From Nymphaea colorata (lineage: Eukaryota > Streptophyta > Magnoliopsida > Nymphaeales > Nymphaeaceae), in NCBI RefSeq assembly GCF_008831285.2, contig NC_045139.1:14552354-14616353 (forward strand): a stretch of 64,000 bases of DNA, written 5' to 3'. Below are positions 50,150-63,123 of this stretch, piece after piece. The position numbers were made by a program, and so were the translations under genes. The notes beneath the pieces are model-generated. The model was given only the letters and a program-made list of their open reading frames with translations. It was not told where the DNA came from and did not search any database. How positions within the stretch are numbered: the first letter of the stretch is position 1; every line of letters begins with the position of its first letter.

Positions 50150-52675
50150 ATGTCTAGTTCAATTTCTGAAGAGGCCAGTGTTTCTTCTGGCAACAATAAC
50201 AACAGAGTGGAATTCTGCATAGGAGTTCAGGCTCCTAATTTCACAACCATCACTCCTCCTCCCTCACACCAACAGCCTGCGAAAAAGAAAAGAAGTCTCC
50301 CCGGAAACCCAGGTTATATTTCATGGCTCCTTTTCTCTTGTTTCCTGCTTCCTTAATATACTTATCTTAGCTTGGGAGGCAACCGCTTTCTTTCTTTTTG
50401 GCTTTGTTTTTTCTCATGGCGGGGGTTTCGCAGATCCTGATGCAGAAGTTATCGCTCTATCTCCGAAGACTCTCATGGCCACCAACCGTTTCATCTGTGA
50501 GATTTGCAACAAGGGCTTCCAGAGAGACCAGAATCTGCAGCTCCACAGGAGAGGCCACAACTTGCCTTGGAAGCTGCGGCAGAGAACCAGTAAAGAGATG
50601 AGGAAGAGGGTCTATGTGTGCCCAGAACCATCCTGCATCCACCATGATCCCTCAAGGGCTCTAGGTGATCTCACAGGCATCAAGAAGCACTTCTGCAGAA
50701 AGCATGGAGAGAAGAAGTGGAAATGTGAGAAGTGCTCGAAAAAATATGCAGTTCAGTCTGACTGGAAAGCTCACTCGAAGATATGTGGAACAAGGGAGTA
50801 TAGATGTGATTGTGGAACCCTCTTCTCTAGGTACTCACAGTTGCCATATAACACTAAAAACCCTGTCAATTTTTTTCTCATGGGTGTAGATTATTCTGGC
50901 AGTTGGAGTTGGAATGTAACTGTTTGCATTCCATTCCAATCAATGAATTCTTCCAGCTCTCCTCTTGATAGCAATTTCCGAGCTTAACATAAATGCAGTT
51001 TTCAGATACTGGAGCACCTATTACTTAATGCCCATCCTCCATCACTCATAAAGCCTGAAAGCATATTTTTTCTGGCTTTTTCCTTCGCTCCAGCCCTTTT
51101 GTCAGCCAAAAAGGAAACCTGTGTAAATTTTTTGATGAATCTCAAACTCATATCCCAGAATCTGGCACCAGCGCTTTCACATTTTTGAATATTATTGGAT
51201 TTTTGGTGCCTGTAAATATTATGCATCAAAATCTTCAAGGTATTGAAATCCATTATGTCATTTATGAGTTTATATTCAATTTTCTTGCTTCTTCTTTTCT
51301 AAAACCATCGATTCTCTATCTGAAACCCTCAACACCATAGTAGGAGCCTGGTGCGGAGCATGCTTTTCTATATGCATTTTTTTTTTCATTTTACTCTGAA
51401 ATTAAAGCCAGGCGTTCCAAAGCTTCGTACTGCATGAAGAGTTCACGAATTCATGATAGTTTTGTTTTCTTTCATTCATTTTGGCGTCAAAGAAAAAACA
51501 TAGATTTTGATATCCAAACCTATTCGGCAGATGATAGTCTGATGCCAATATGATTTTTTTCTTTTGTCCTTTTATGTTCAACTTCCTTCATAGAAACTGT
51601 GGCCCATTCTTGTCTCTTACGCGCAAAGAACTCACGAGCCCTCTTGTTAAATGCTCTCAAAGCCAACAAAGGACTGGACTTTCATTTCTATATTTATAAA
51701 TTGAGTCTTTCTCTCTCTCTCTCTATCTCTCGCTCTCTCTCTCTCTCATGCATATTGACTTCTTGAAAGGCTCGATTCATAACACTGTTGGTCTGTGTTT
51801 TTCCTTCTTGTTTCTTGTTCTTGTGCAGGAAGGACAGTTTCATTACCCACAGAGCCTTCTGCGACGCCCTGGCAGAAGAAAGCGCGAGACTTTCTGCACC
51901 CATAAACCCTCTCCTCCCGCCTTCCTCCCTACCACCCACCATTACCCAACCTCCCCTCCACAACACCTTCGCTTCCTTCAACCAAGAATCTACTCTTTTC
52001 CCAAAATGGGACGCCCAAATCCAATCCCAAGACACACAGGAGAAGAAGCCAGAGCGCTGCTCCCTCCTCCTAGACCACACCAACAAACCCACTTCCCTCC
52101 AGTACCCCCAGCACCCACTCTTCACAAGCTATCAAACCGAGCAACAATCCCCTCTCCTCATGGCTACCCCCTTCAACCTCCCCCTTCCTCCCTTCTCCCC
52201 ACACCTCTCAGCAACCGCCCTCCTGCAGAAGGCAGCAGAGATGGGTGCAACTCTAAGCAGCCCCTCTGCCAGTCTCCTCTCAGTTGCTCACATGACCTCC
52301 AAGGGTGAGACTGCATCTGCAGGCTGCATGCAGCAGGAGCTAGTAGGGCAGCACCCACATACTGACATGGAGGAGAGGATTGCACAGATGGTCTCAGCCT
52401 TGGCCCATGAAGGAGGCGGAGGACAAGGTGGGTCAGGTGGTGAGGTGGTGATGGGTGGTGGCGAGGAGGTGGGCTCAGTACAGATGAGCTTGCATGCCAT
52501 GTTGGCCGATCAGAAGGAAGGTTGCAAGAGTCAATTCACAAGAGACTTCTTGGGGGGTTGCCTTAGTGGGATGGAGATTGGCGTGAGTGCATATGAGAGC
52601 GACTGCTCCTTGAGGCCGAGCCCTACTGTTGCCGGTTTCCGGTTCTCTCCGGCTGCACAATCATGGCAGAGTTGA
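50150..52675 (+). CDS. INDETERMINATE-domain (IDD) C2H2 zinc-finger transcription factor
   Basis: This is a plant-specific nuclear DNA-binding protein; family members act in development, gibberellin response (as DELLA partners) and metabolism. Exons are 50150-50312, 50434-50830 and 51829-52675, encoding 468 residues. The N-terminus is short and Ser/Asn-rich, followed by a basic KKKR and the ID domain. Zinc ligands are ZF1 Cys76, Cys79, His92, His96; ZF2 Cys117, Cys122, His140, His145; ZF3 Cys152, Cys155, His168, Cys172; ZF4 Cys179, Cys181, His194, Cys198. The last intron splits ZF4 at FSR|KDSFITHRAFCDAL, as is usual. The C-terminal half is Pro/Gln-rich and carries both IDD signature motifs, LSATALLQKAAEMGATLS and TRDFLGG, followed by a conserved-looking short tail. 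A glycine-rich run lies between the motifs. The paralogue group cannot be fixed by eye. Confidence 0.96.
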
Positions 52676-53290
52676 GATAACTTGTCTCTCATAAATTTTC
52701 TCTTCCTTGATTTCCGTTTTCTTTCTCTTTTTTTTGGTACCATGCATAAAATCGTATATTTGTTTACGTATGCAAGTTTGCATTTTTTTTTTTCCTGAAA
52801 TTTAGTTAGTTTTTTTTCCCTTCTTTTTTGTCTCTAATCAGAACGAATAATTAATGTAAACTAGTAAATGAGTAAGGAGAATGAGCAAAAAAAAAAAAAA
52901 AAGAAAACGGTGTTGAAGTAGCCATGGGTTTCATATAACACTGAGGGACTTCTTAGCTGATCCTTGAAGTCCAGATTTATCACGATAAATTATTCCTCTA
53001 CGCTTAAAAAAATGATATTCAGTATCAAAAGAATTTGTTTCACAAGGTCCATTCTTTAAACATCAATTTTTTACCTACCAAGGTAATTCACTGTACTATA
53101 AATACTCTCCATATTCTTTTAGTTCTTTTGTGTATGCTAAGATTTCTCTAAGATCTTTTGTGTCGTAAAGAAGATAAAAAAATATTTCACCATATCATGA
53201 AACGAGTGATGCAGGTTCTGTCCTTCATAAACCTGCACCGACAAAATCAGACGGAGACGAGCACTGCTCATGCAAGTCTCCAGCCACGAG

Positions 53291-53337
<47 letters not shown>

Positions 53338-55017
53338 GTCACAAATTTAAAAGCTTGAAACGGGATAATGGATCCCCTTGTTTTCCCGGATAATCCGAGA
53401 ATATGCAGCCATTTAAAATACTGTTAACAGGATGTGTTGCTTAAAAAGAAAGGGAAAACTTTTGAGAGGTATCAATAGGGATATACTATGGCATGTTTTA
53501 AGGGGTACTTCAGTAATTTGGAATGTTTGAACAATGTCTTGCATGTGAGTTGCATCTGCAGAACATGAGAGAGAGAGAGTACAGAAGGAAGGAAAAAGGG
53601 ACTGAGAGCATGCAGGTTCTCTTGCGCGTGAAGGCGTGACGTGTGCACTGCAGAATTTTTTTTCCCTCTTCTTCTTTTTTTCTCCTTGGGAGAGTTTTAA
53701 GACAGTGGAAGGGACTGCCCCTTTTGGGCCTGCCCATATCAAACCCTAATCCCTCCCCTTTACTGCTAAAAGTTTTTCTTTTTAATTCTTTTGTTGATTG
53801 CAGCATTTGAACAGTAACTGCCGGGTCAAAATCCCCTTCTTTTTTTTTTTTATCTTTCTAGAGAGAGAAAGAGAGTACCTGCATCCCTATGCAACTTGGG
53901 AAATTTCAAAACGTACCGTCATGCCCAAGTAAATATCCCACTTTTTAAAGATAAGTTTACCCCACTTTTTACAGATAAGTGGTCAATCCAGGCTAAGAAG
54001 TTCTGTGAAAATTATCGACGAGCCTAATGTAGCCGCTTTTTTAATGAATTTTTAATTCATTTTCATAATATACTACTGGTACCCTTAACGACTAGACTTC
54101 AGACGCTGCCACTGAATGTCTCCTGTTCGCAGTCCCTGCCACCATGTGAGCACCTCCTTCCTTTCTCATGGCGACCCAAGAGACTCCATTAATGTTTATG
54201 CCTGAGGTACTCTTGATATGCCCATCACAGGTCTGCCCAGCGAACAGCAGGGAAGCGGAGTTTACCCATATAGTAAAAAGTTTCACGAAACAAAAGAATC
54301 TCCGGGGAAAAAGATCAACAGTTCAACCTAAGAGCCATAAACTAATCAAACAGGTGATGGGATCTTCAAATCCATCAACCAAACAGGGGAGGGGAGAAAC
54401 CCATACTCAACTGGATAATCTGGATCCAGGTCCCATGGAGACCCATGTCCAAGTAGACGAGAAATATGGCCATATCACAAAATCTCCAAGCGTCCACTAG
54501 TCGGAGAACGTCATGGATTATGGATAAGGGGTACTTCCGTCATTCATTAGTCAAAGCCCACCGCTGTCCCATGGTAGGGGCGGCAAGTCTGATGTGTCTG
54601 CTTTGGTCAAACTTACACAAGGGTCCATTCTACCAAAACTACCGTTGCAAACTACCAAAATAACGGGGATGCCCCCGGAAAGCCTTTTCCATCGATCTTC
54701 TATGAGGAGCATCTGATTTTCCTTTTTTCACATTTTTCTATAATATTTTAAAATTTTTTAATTTTTTCTTTTTCAGGCAGCAGGCCTACAAGAATGAGGT
54801 GACAAGAGAAAGAAGAAATTAAAAAGAGAAATTTTGTCCTGTCCAAGTTTGACAAGAGGGCACTTTTGGAAGGATTTGAGGAGCATGGGAGCGTTTATTT
54901 TACATGGATTTGAAGAGGGGAAACGCACATACATTGGCCTCCTAAGATGTTCGCCTTGGCTTGACCTAAGAAGATCTAATCATTACCTTTTTCACCCACT
55001 TCAATGAAATGACAACA

Positions 55018-55108
<91 letters not shown>

Positions 55109-56220
55109 CGTTGGTAGATATCATTCAGCACTCAGGAGTATATATATACATTATAACATGCTTTAATATAAGGCATGTCTTAGTCCAAGTTGTTTTTACG
55201 AAAAATATTGATTTTTCTATCATTAAATTTTCATATTATGAGAAACGTTCATTTTCTGACCATTATAAAACATTATTAATACAGCAATTACTCTGTTATA
55301 TACACACATATGACATACCCTACCAAACCATGCCATCGGAAGAGCAACCAAGTGGTTTAAGTCATACCATTGTCAACATCTCGTTGATGATCAGATATGT
55401 TACAAAAGTAAACCATATCGCTCACTTTTCCTTATCATTTTATGGGCAGGCCCATCTTTTCTGATGCTGCCATGGCTTGCAAGAAAGGGACGGAATATTT
55501 ATGTCATTGCAATTATACATGTTTCACATCTTATTACTCGTATCTACAACCATATTAATCCAATTTTCTTGATTGAAATGTCGCCAGACGATGGACAAGA
55601 GACAAACGTACGCTTTGTCTAAACCTGTTCTAGTTAAATCCAAATCTCAAGCGTTCATATTTGGTCGCCGATTTTTATTCACGTATGACAAAATTTGACT
55701 CTAACTCAGACCAATCTATCGTTTATCTCCCCTCCTGTCCCTTTATACATTGTTCTTAATCAAAAGCTACCAACAATTATATGTTTCGCTTGTCCTTTTA
55801 AGCGTGTCCGTGTGATCAAGTTCTTCATCTTGCACTCCCTAAGGAATCTTAAAAAGTTCACCTTCTGTTGTCGTTTAATAAGAACAAAGGGACGTGGATG
55901 TCACCTTCACATGGAATGTCCCGCAAAAATTCAAAGAGATGCTTAATTTTTGAAGGAATAACAACAACATTGACTGTTTTACTTGTGGCGACTTGAATTG
56001 AGGTATATATAATACGGCGAGTTTTACAACCTTGGTTCTTTGCCTTCACAGTTTTGCAACAAGCAGTTTTGTTTCTATGATAAAATCATGAGGATGGATG
56101 CTCATAAACAAGAATCAGTAGATGGATCTTTTCATCTTCCATGATATATGTCAGCTTCCTTTTGGTTTTGGCCATTGTTACAAGCGCATAGGACAAGGGA
56201 GCAGCTCTTAATTTCCTGCG
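52676..56220. other. Intergenic after the IDD gene
   Basis: Contains the IDD 3' UTR and no gene I can support. A long (CT)n lies at 53291-53333. A near-tandem pair of CCCACTTTTTA.AGATAAG lies at 53939-53982. A GA/CT-rich stretch with an AAACCCTAATCC motif lies near 53740-53752. The compound (TA)n(GA)n tract is at 55019-55105. A Lys/Gln-rich open frame at 54168-54500 is unassigned. Confidence 0.4.
55019..55105. repeat. Compound microsatellite (TA)n(GA)n
   Basis: About 25 TA units are followed without interruption by about 18 GA units. This is the reverse-complement arrangement of the (CT)n(AT)n tracts elsewhere in the window and is the longest of them. Confidence 0.96.
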
Positions 56221-56224
56221 CCTA

Positions 56225-56242
56225 AAACCCTAAACCCTAAAC
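56225..56242 (+). promoter_or_regulatory. Telo-box-like AAACCCTAAACCCTAAAC
   Basis: Two and a half units of the plant telomere repeat occur inside the chromosome. In plants, interstitial telo-boxes (AAACCCTAA) are enriched near the transcription starts of translation and Pol II genes and are bound by Myb-like TRB proteins. No gene start is evident beside this one, so it may be a chance or repair-derived tract. Confidence 0.5.
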
Positions 56243-56503
56243 AAGTAGCTCACAGCAGCAGGAAAGTAAAAGAAAAACAACTAGTCTCTCAAGTACACTC
56301 CTTGGAGAAACCATGAAACCCCTACAAATCCTTCAAACCCCGAAAATGCACGCAGGTTCAGCTTACCAAGTAAATATATAGTACCCATACCATAAAAAAT
56401 TGAACTACCTCCACTCATATTCCAACCACCACAACCTACTGTATCTTCCCAACCTCTTTGCATCTGAAAAGCCTACTGCTCCTAACAGTTGAAGCTAATA
56501 ACA

Positions 56504-56504
56504 A

Positions 56505-56535
<31 letters not shown>
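56504..56535. repeat. (ATT)n microsatellite
   Basis: About 11 uninterrupted TTA/ATT units; no coding context. Confidence 0.93.
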
Positions 56536-59500
56536 TAAGCAGTTGTTGGGGGACCATTGCATCTTTGGGAAAAGGGCCTCATCATGCTTCCTGGTCCAAA
56601 TGAAGACAACCATGGAGGCCAAGGCCAATTATAGCGCCCATATGACAGTATGGTCGATATTTTTTTCCTTTTTGGCCTCTCACAAAAAGGCTTCTCCATC
56701 ATCATTCTTCTTCTTCTTCTTCTTCACCGATATCGTACCAGCTGGGCTTCTTAATGCTTAATGAAAAGCTACTCGAGCTAGCAACATGCATGAACTCAAA
56801 TTTATACTCATTTGCTGCTCGTATTCATGTAAGCTCGAACATTGACCCATGCAGTGTCAGACGATGATCTATTTTACCATAAACTTTTCTTCATGAATTA
56901 ATAATAATGTCTTGGTTCTTATGTAGGATCAGTAGAAGGAGCATGCGAATTGATTTTGCTTAGATTCCTTGCAGCATTTCCATGTCCAAAGCGCAACATG
57001 GACCACAAACACTTGGATATGGGCAGGTCCACAAAAGCATGCATGTGATCAGCTTTACATTCAAATTCGACCTTCTCAACGAACCCCACGTTCAGTAGCG
57101 CCCGTGCTGGAATCACAACTTTAGGCCCAGAAAACGAAGTTTATTCGTGAATCAAGTTGATCCGAACACGAGCCGATGGGGCAGAGACTTGGCCCTAGCT
57201 AGTTACTAATTTCTCGACTTCGAAGGGTCATGGGCTCAAGGTAGGAGGAAGAGCTACATATCGATGGACTCTGGAGCTAGCTAGCATGTAAAACTCTAGA
57301 CTGAGCTCCGTTTTTTATGGTTGAATCTTAGTGGCTCGAGCCTAGTAATCTTCCTCAACTGATGCTGCAGTTATGACGAATCGAAAAAGCGATTTCTGAA
57401 ATGTTGGCTCTTCTCATTGCATTTGAGTGCAAAGAGAAGAAGATAAAGGAGGAGGATTTCCGAAGAGCAGAACAGTTATCAGAAGCGCGCAGGCTTTGCT
57501 CACTGGGAAACTAGTTTGTGGAGTTCTTTTTGAGGAGTTCTTGGGACTTCCCAGTTTAGACTGGCAATCGAAGAAGAAGATCCATGAGATTGAGGTGCCA
57601 GAAAATAATATAGATGTTATATGCGGTACGGGCTGAAAAAGAAGAGAGAGAAAGCCGAGGAGGGGGAGAGAGAGAGAAGGATAAGGATGATGGGGAGGAG
57701 CTACAAAGCCCAGGATTTCTGCAAAAACCTGCCACGGCATGCTGCAAAGAGTGCTAGGTCAATGCCACAATTATCATTCTTGGGGAATGGAATAGAGAGA
57801 GAGAGAGAGAGAGAGTGAGAGGAGCTGGCTGGCTGGCCGGCTGGAAAAACAAGAACAACTAAAACATAAAAAGGAAAACAATGTCAACGGCTGGGAAAAA
57901 GAAGCGTAGATAACTTTGAATACATTTTCACGGCCAGTCTTTTCGGCATCACTTTCTTAAATTCCGTGCACGCTAGCAGGTGTGAAGAGGGAGAGAGAGA
58001 CCTCTTTGATTCAAAGCGTGTGCGGAGCGTACAAGTAACTTTTTTGCTCTTCATATTTAACGAGGATAGTTAGCAATAAAAATGATGATCAAGTTGATAA
58101 TGATGATACAGGATGAAGTTAAGTTTTCATGATGAGTATTTTTTTTTGTATAAACGATGATGACCTACCACTGCTCCTTGAACGGACCAATCTCATTCAA
58201 CAACAGATGTGGACTTCTAATTGAACTTTATGTGGTCAATTGATATTTACAGAAGAACTTCTTGTTCAATTGGACTTAAAAGGCGTTAGAGTTGAAGAAG
58301 GTCAAGATTTTAATGCCCGAATTAATATAATTCATATAAGAATTGGCCAAATCCCTGCCTGCCACTAGAAAAGATTCATTTGTGCTTCCATTGTCGAATC
58401 ATAGCCAATTTAAGAACTTTGCTGAAGACATATTCATGACAATTGCTTATCAAGAATTCGCCTGTAAGTCATATATGTAACCAACAATTATGAGTACCCA
58501 AAGAATCAGGATGAAATTATATGCATCTGTCCATTAATTTGATGCATCACTTAGCTTCATGCCATCACAGAGGTCACTGGTTCTAGAATCTCTCACTAGA
58601 AGCAGTCAACCTATGGACCATCAGCCAAGAGGGAAAATTGACATGTCATATTTATCATAGGACCCAGCAATTCTAAAATTTTGTGGTCCTATGAGAAAAG
58701 CAAGAAGCCCATGTTCTTGTTATCATGTTCCTGAGAGGTGAATGGGCTATGATCCCCAATCATACCCGTATTCAAGAATCCATGTCTGGCCCATATGCAA
58801 TCATTCTTTAAAAGAGAGGCCAAAGTAACACAGATTTGGTAAGTTCTTATCACTAGAGATGGGACACATCTAGATTCACAAGGTATTGAACACTGAAGCA
58901 GATATAATTTCGTCTTTTTTAACTAATTATAACTAAAAAATGACTGGTTTGGAATTGGATATCATTCTATAATGCCACAATTGTTTTGAACTCGTTTGAG
59001 AACTTTGAAATGCATGTGAATCTCAAAAATCTTCTAAATATTTTGGTCTAGTTGTGATGAATTTTCTATGTTTTGGCTTTTTTATGTTCCTTATAACAAA
59101 TTAATGCCATGGTAAAAAGTGAAAGGCAAAAGAACAAAGTGGGGTATGCCAACTTCGTGATTCCTACAACATCAAACAAGGATATGAAAAGAGAAAGAAA
59201 GAGAGAGAGAGAGAGAGTAAGTAGGATTTTCCAACTTTTAGAAAGTCTTTTACTCGCAGGCTTGGCGTACCTTACATGCCATTTTGCCCCCCTTAAGAAA
59301 GCCTGCTCTTCTCTTTTTTTAACTTTTATTTTTTCTACCTCACCACTAATCTCCTTTGAATTTTTCTCTTTCCTTTTCTTTTGGCTCTTTTTCTTTAAAT
59401 TTTTGTTTACTTGTGCCATTTGGGGCACAAGCCGACAGAGAAGCAAAAGCCACCCTTTCTTCCTCGGGGTTCGAACTGCTAACCTCTCCACTGACAGACA

Positions 59501-60408
59501 TTGTCTAAGGAATCTCGCTCCCTCTCTCTCTTCCTTTTGCTTCAGTCTTCAGCAGCGTGGAGGGTGGGGCACCACCACAGGCCATGGCCCCAGCGCCACT
59601 ACCACTCTGCTACAGCACTCTCTCTCTCTAGAGGGGACGTGTTCTAGGAGAGTAGCGTCTCGAGCGGGAAAGAACGCAATTTCTAGAAGAGGAGCTAAAG
59701 AGAGAGACAGATCCTAGGCCACCATCTTCAGCTGTGTTCTACGAGACACCGCCCATTTTGAACAGCTTTCTGGTAAAAAAGAAAAAGCGGAGGGAGAGAC
59801 AAGCAGAGAGGATCATAAGCGACCAACATCGACAACAAATTTTGCAGAGAGGAGAAAGAATTACAGTTACAGTAGGTAACAGCAGATTCATCCCCACATG
59901 CAGCACGTAATGGAAAAATGAAATGACAGCTTCAAACCATAGAGTGACGAGGAGGAGTCAGAAAATTTTAATTTCTTAATTGACATTACTTTTTCTCAGA
60001 AAGTTTTCATTTCTTAATTGACATTACTTTTTCATTTTTATTGGTAATGTAATGGATATTTTTTATGAAGGCAAGTAAGGGTCGGGCAACCTCTCCCAGC
60101 TTAAGACATGCGACTGAGACGATTCTGTAATTGAACACTTTTCTCAACTGTGGACATCTTCAGTCCAATCCCCAATTCATGTGGGCGCAACTCTTGGTTA
60201 GCAATAACATAACAATTCCAATTTAATGTATGATAGTTTTTTCAGTTACTTGAATCAGCAAGTGGATTACTGTCTTTTTTTAATGATAAGAATGAGCCCT
60301 GACAGAACAACACAACATTGGCAACAAAATGGCAGGAATAAAACTTAAACCAAGGTTTTCAGCTTGATAACTTTTACATTCTTCGTTTGGTTATGTTTTT
60401 ACAAAACG

Positions 60409-60471
<63 letters not shown>

Positions 60472-60740
60472 TAGCCACCACATATCACGGTGTTGAGTAG
60501 TTTCTCTAGATTGAGGTTTGATGTCTCGAGAAGATTTGATGTATTTAGTCGAGGAATGAGGCTTCCGTGAGCCTTGTGCTGCATTTCTAGGGATGAGGAG
60601 TAGGAAAAGGGGGGCAGCCGCCCATGAAAAGATCAACTACTTCCAAGGCAGTGGAATTTGGAACTTCCAACACCATGTGACCATGTACCTATTTAAAATT
60701 GTTTTTTGACTTGGTGCATTCTTCATGTACTTTAAGCAAA
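56536..60740. other. Gene-poor spacer
   Basis: No gene can be supported. Present are GA tracts at about 57796-57815 and 59197-59218 and a short (CTT)n at 56705-56725. A 24-bp sequence beginning TTTCTTAATTGACATTACTT is directly repeated at 59972-59995 and 60010-60033. The compound (CT)n(AT)n lies at 60412-60471. The long open frame at 59109-59717 is mostly low-complexity sequence and is not believed. Confidence 0.4.
60412..60471. repeat. Compound microsatellite (CT)n(AT)n
   Basis: About 22 CT units with one TT interruption run straight into about 7 TA units, in the same orientation as at 44365-44429. Confidence 0.93.
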
Positions 60741-60743
60741 TCA

Positions 60744-60978
60744 ATAGTGTCGACGGGTAAAATGGTAGTGTTCTATGTGACAAGGTGGTCACCTCTTAAC
60801 AAGACTCGTGTTCAAAACCTGGAGATATCACGTCCCAATGTGTTCTTTCTCTCAACCATCCTCAAACATTCTCTATGAACCCAAGGGGAGGGCCAAAGGA
60901 GAGGTGGCAGTGGTCTCTCTTATGGGCAGTAGAATGAACCACTCGCCCTTAAAAAAAAAAACAAACAAACAAACAAAC
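60744..60978 (+). mobile_element. Possible tRNA-derived SINE with A-rich tail
   Basis: The block is about 235 bp. It begins near TAGTGTCGACGGGTAAAATG and has a B-box-like TGTTCAAAACCTG (60809-60821) some 45 bp inside. It ends in a long A run followed by (CAAA)n at 60948-60978. A TAGTG pentamer flanks it (60745-60749 and 60981-60985), which could be a short target-site duplication. The A box is weak and the B box departs from the GGTTCGANTCC consensus, so this could also be another kind of retrosequence. Confidence 0.35.
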
Positions 60979-60985
60979 ATTAGTG

Positions 60986-63123
60986 GCTTGGAAGCGCCCC
61001 ACCAATCAAGAGCGTAGGTCAACAATATTTAAACCAATGTTTTGCTAACAAAAGAAGACACCACCTGTGTAGACTTGTCAGTCTATTACTAACCAATCTA
61101 GTGTTCATGTTTTTCCAACAAAAGAAGACCCCACCTTTTTGGACTGTTTAGTCTATTCCTAACTTGGATGATCACAATGTTGAGAGAAGCAAGGCCATCC
61201 TTAAGATCACATTTCAGAAAATTTTGTTGAAGAACCCACTTTGTGACATTATAACCTCAAAAGCAAGCCTCATCCATCTAAATTTCTTAATACTACACAG
61301 GATTTGCATGACAACTGATAGAGACTACATTTGACATTGTCCTGTGAAGTGCTTGTGATATGGAAAAACACAAACTTTCATATTTCCCAATACAATAAGA
61401 GAATTTAACCTGAAACCCTCTGTTTGGTAGTTGCCAGTTATAGCCAAAAAGTGGGTCCCTAGAGGAAATATTTTTCAAACTATTCGTGCTAGAAAAATTT
61501 GGAACTGTAAACCAATCTTCGACTGTACATATTACTAACAGGGCCTCATGTCCCCATTAATACAAGCAATTGCAGACACGATCAGTCTGCATGGTTAGCA
61601 GTCCCATATACGCCATTGCTTGATGTTCTGTCATTTTTCAACATTATAAAAATGATTTCTTCGTATCGAAGTATCGAAATCATAATATCTATTCACAAAA
61701 AGGTTCAACTAATGTACACGCTTCCCACTTTGCCAAAAATCCAAATTCATAATCCACGAGTGGCATTGTCCAGTTCTCCTGGCGACACAATCCTACGTCT
61801 TTCTTTTTCCTTTAAATCATTGCGTCCATAACATATTGTCATTCTAATTTAAATACTTGTCAGACATAACCATAAAGTTGGCTGCCCTGTAGATGCGTAA
61901 TAATCAATTTGGTTTTGTCTACATTTACCACGAGGACCTGAGTCTGCCAACCGACCAGAGAGAAGTACAACCCAGCAAATCCACTCGCAAGCGTAATGGG
62001 CTGCTTGCAGCTTGGCTCGGTCCAGCTAGCCCAGTTCTTCAGACTCAATAAAATTAGATCGGCCACGGTGTAAAAAAAAAACATATATACAGACCAGTCG
62101 GTATTCATATGGAATATGAACTCCCTAAATTTTACATTCTAATCATTCAGCAGTTCTGGAAGGACCAGAGCAAATGCTTCACAGTATAAAAGAGGGGAAA
62201 GAGAAAATATTGATACGGTTGGACACAAAAGCTCCACGCAACCAGCCAGAGAGTTGGGTTCGGATCTACAAGTTAAGAGGAGGTGAATAAATCGAGGATG
62301 GAGGTCAAGCGACGATGTTTTACATTGACAAACTACAACGCAGGTCAACACCTGATCACCGTGATCTATCCAACGTTGTTTAAATTTTATTTTCTATTTT
62401 AATACGTTTAATAAGATCTTGAGAAATTAAATATTCATGCATAAAAGTACTGAAAATTACCTGCTTTATCAGTTAACAATAAAGAATGTTCCGTCGTCAG
62501 TATGCATAACCGAACTATGTGGTCCGGGGGCGAAAAGACGTGATCAAGAAAATCAACAAAGAATCCATGAATATTGCTAACTCAAGCTCCATCTACCTGA
62601 CCATGAAGTTCGAGTTCGGAGATTGAAGTTGTGAAGAAAGCCAGCAGTTGAGTACCAGAGGCATTTCTCTTGAAAGGTGTCTGCCACATGTTGGGTCTCA
62701 AGAATGGTCATGGCTCATAAATTTAACAGCGTTTTAGCCACCACTTACAGGAGCCGCTATGAAATACAACAGTGTTCCTTTTTTTTTTCTCCCAATTATC
62801 CCTAACCTTCTAACCAAATCTAAAGGATCGAAGAAGCTGCAACCTAACGTGCAGGATCGGCACCTCCAGCATGTACAAAGAAATGGGTAGGTTTCCTTTC
62901 GTGATCACAAAGAGGAGAAAAGGAAATGTTACCCAGATGCCACGGAATACTATTGATGTTATACATTATCAGCATTTTACTTCGGAAGGGCTGCACCTTA
63001 GACGCCATTATAGCCATCCATGTAAGTGCACCCTGGCAACAGCGAGATGAATAACCATCCTTTTCACAAATGAACCTCGTAAAGCCACAATGTTGAGAAA
63101 ATGAGAGGGCTGCGGTGCTATAC
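60986..63123. other. Spacer, then 3' flank of the minus-strand gene
   Basis: 61046-61165 contains an imperfect direct repeat of about 71-bp period, with AACAAAAGAAGAC..CACCT and GTCTATT.CTAAC in both copies. The rest shows nothing recognisable until the 3' UTR of the minus-strand gene, which probably occupies a few hundred bases left of 63124. Confidence 0.4.

Noticed and set aside
55009-55464. 151-codon open frame
   Set aside because: Its first third is a translation of the (TA)n(GA)n microsatellite (Ile-Tyr and Glu-Arg repeats); the rest is not protein-like.
59109-59717. 202-codon open frame on the plus strand
   Set aside because: It runs through GA and pyrimidine tracts with runs of Phe and Leu; the overlapping frame on the other strand is equally open, as expected of low-complexity DNA.
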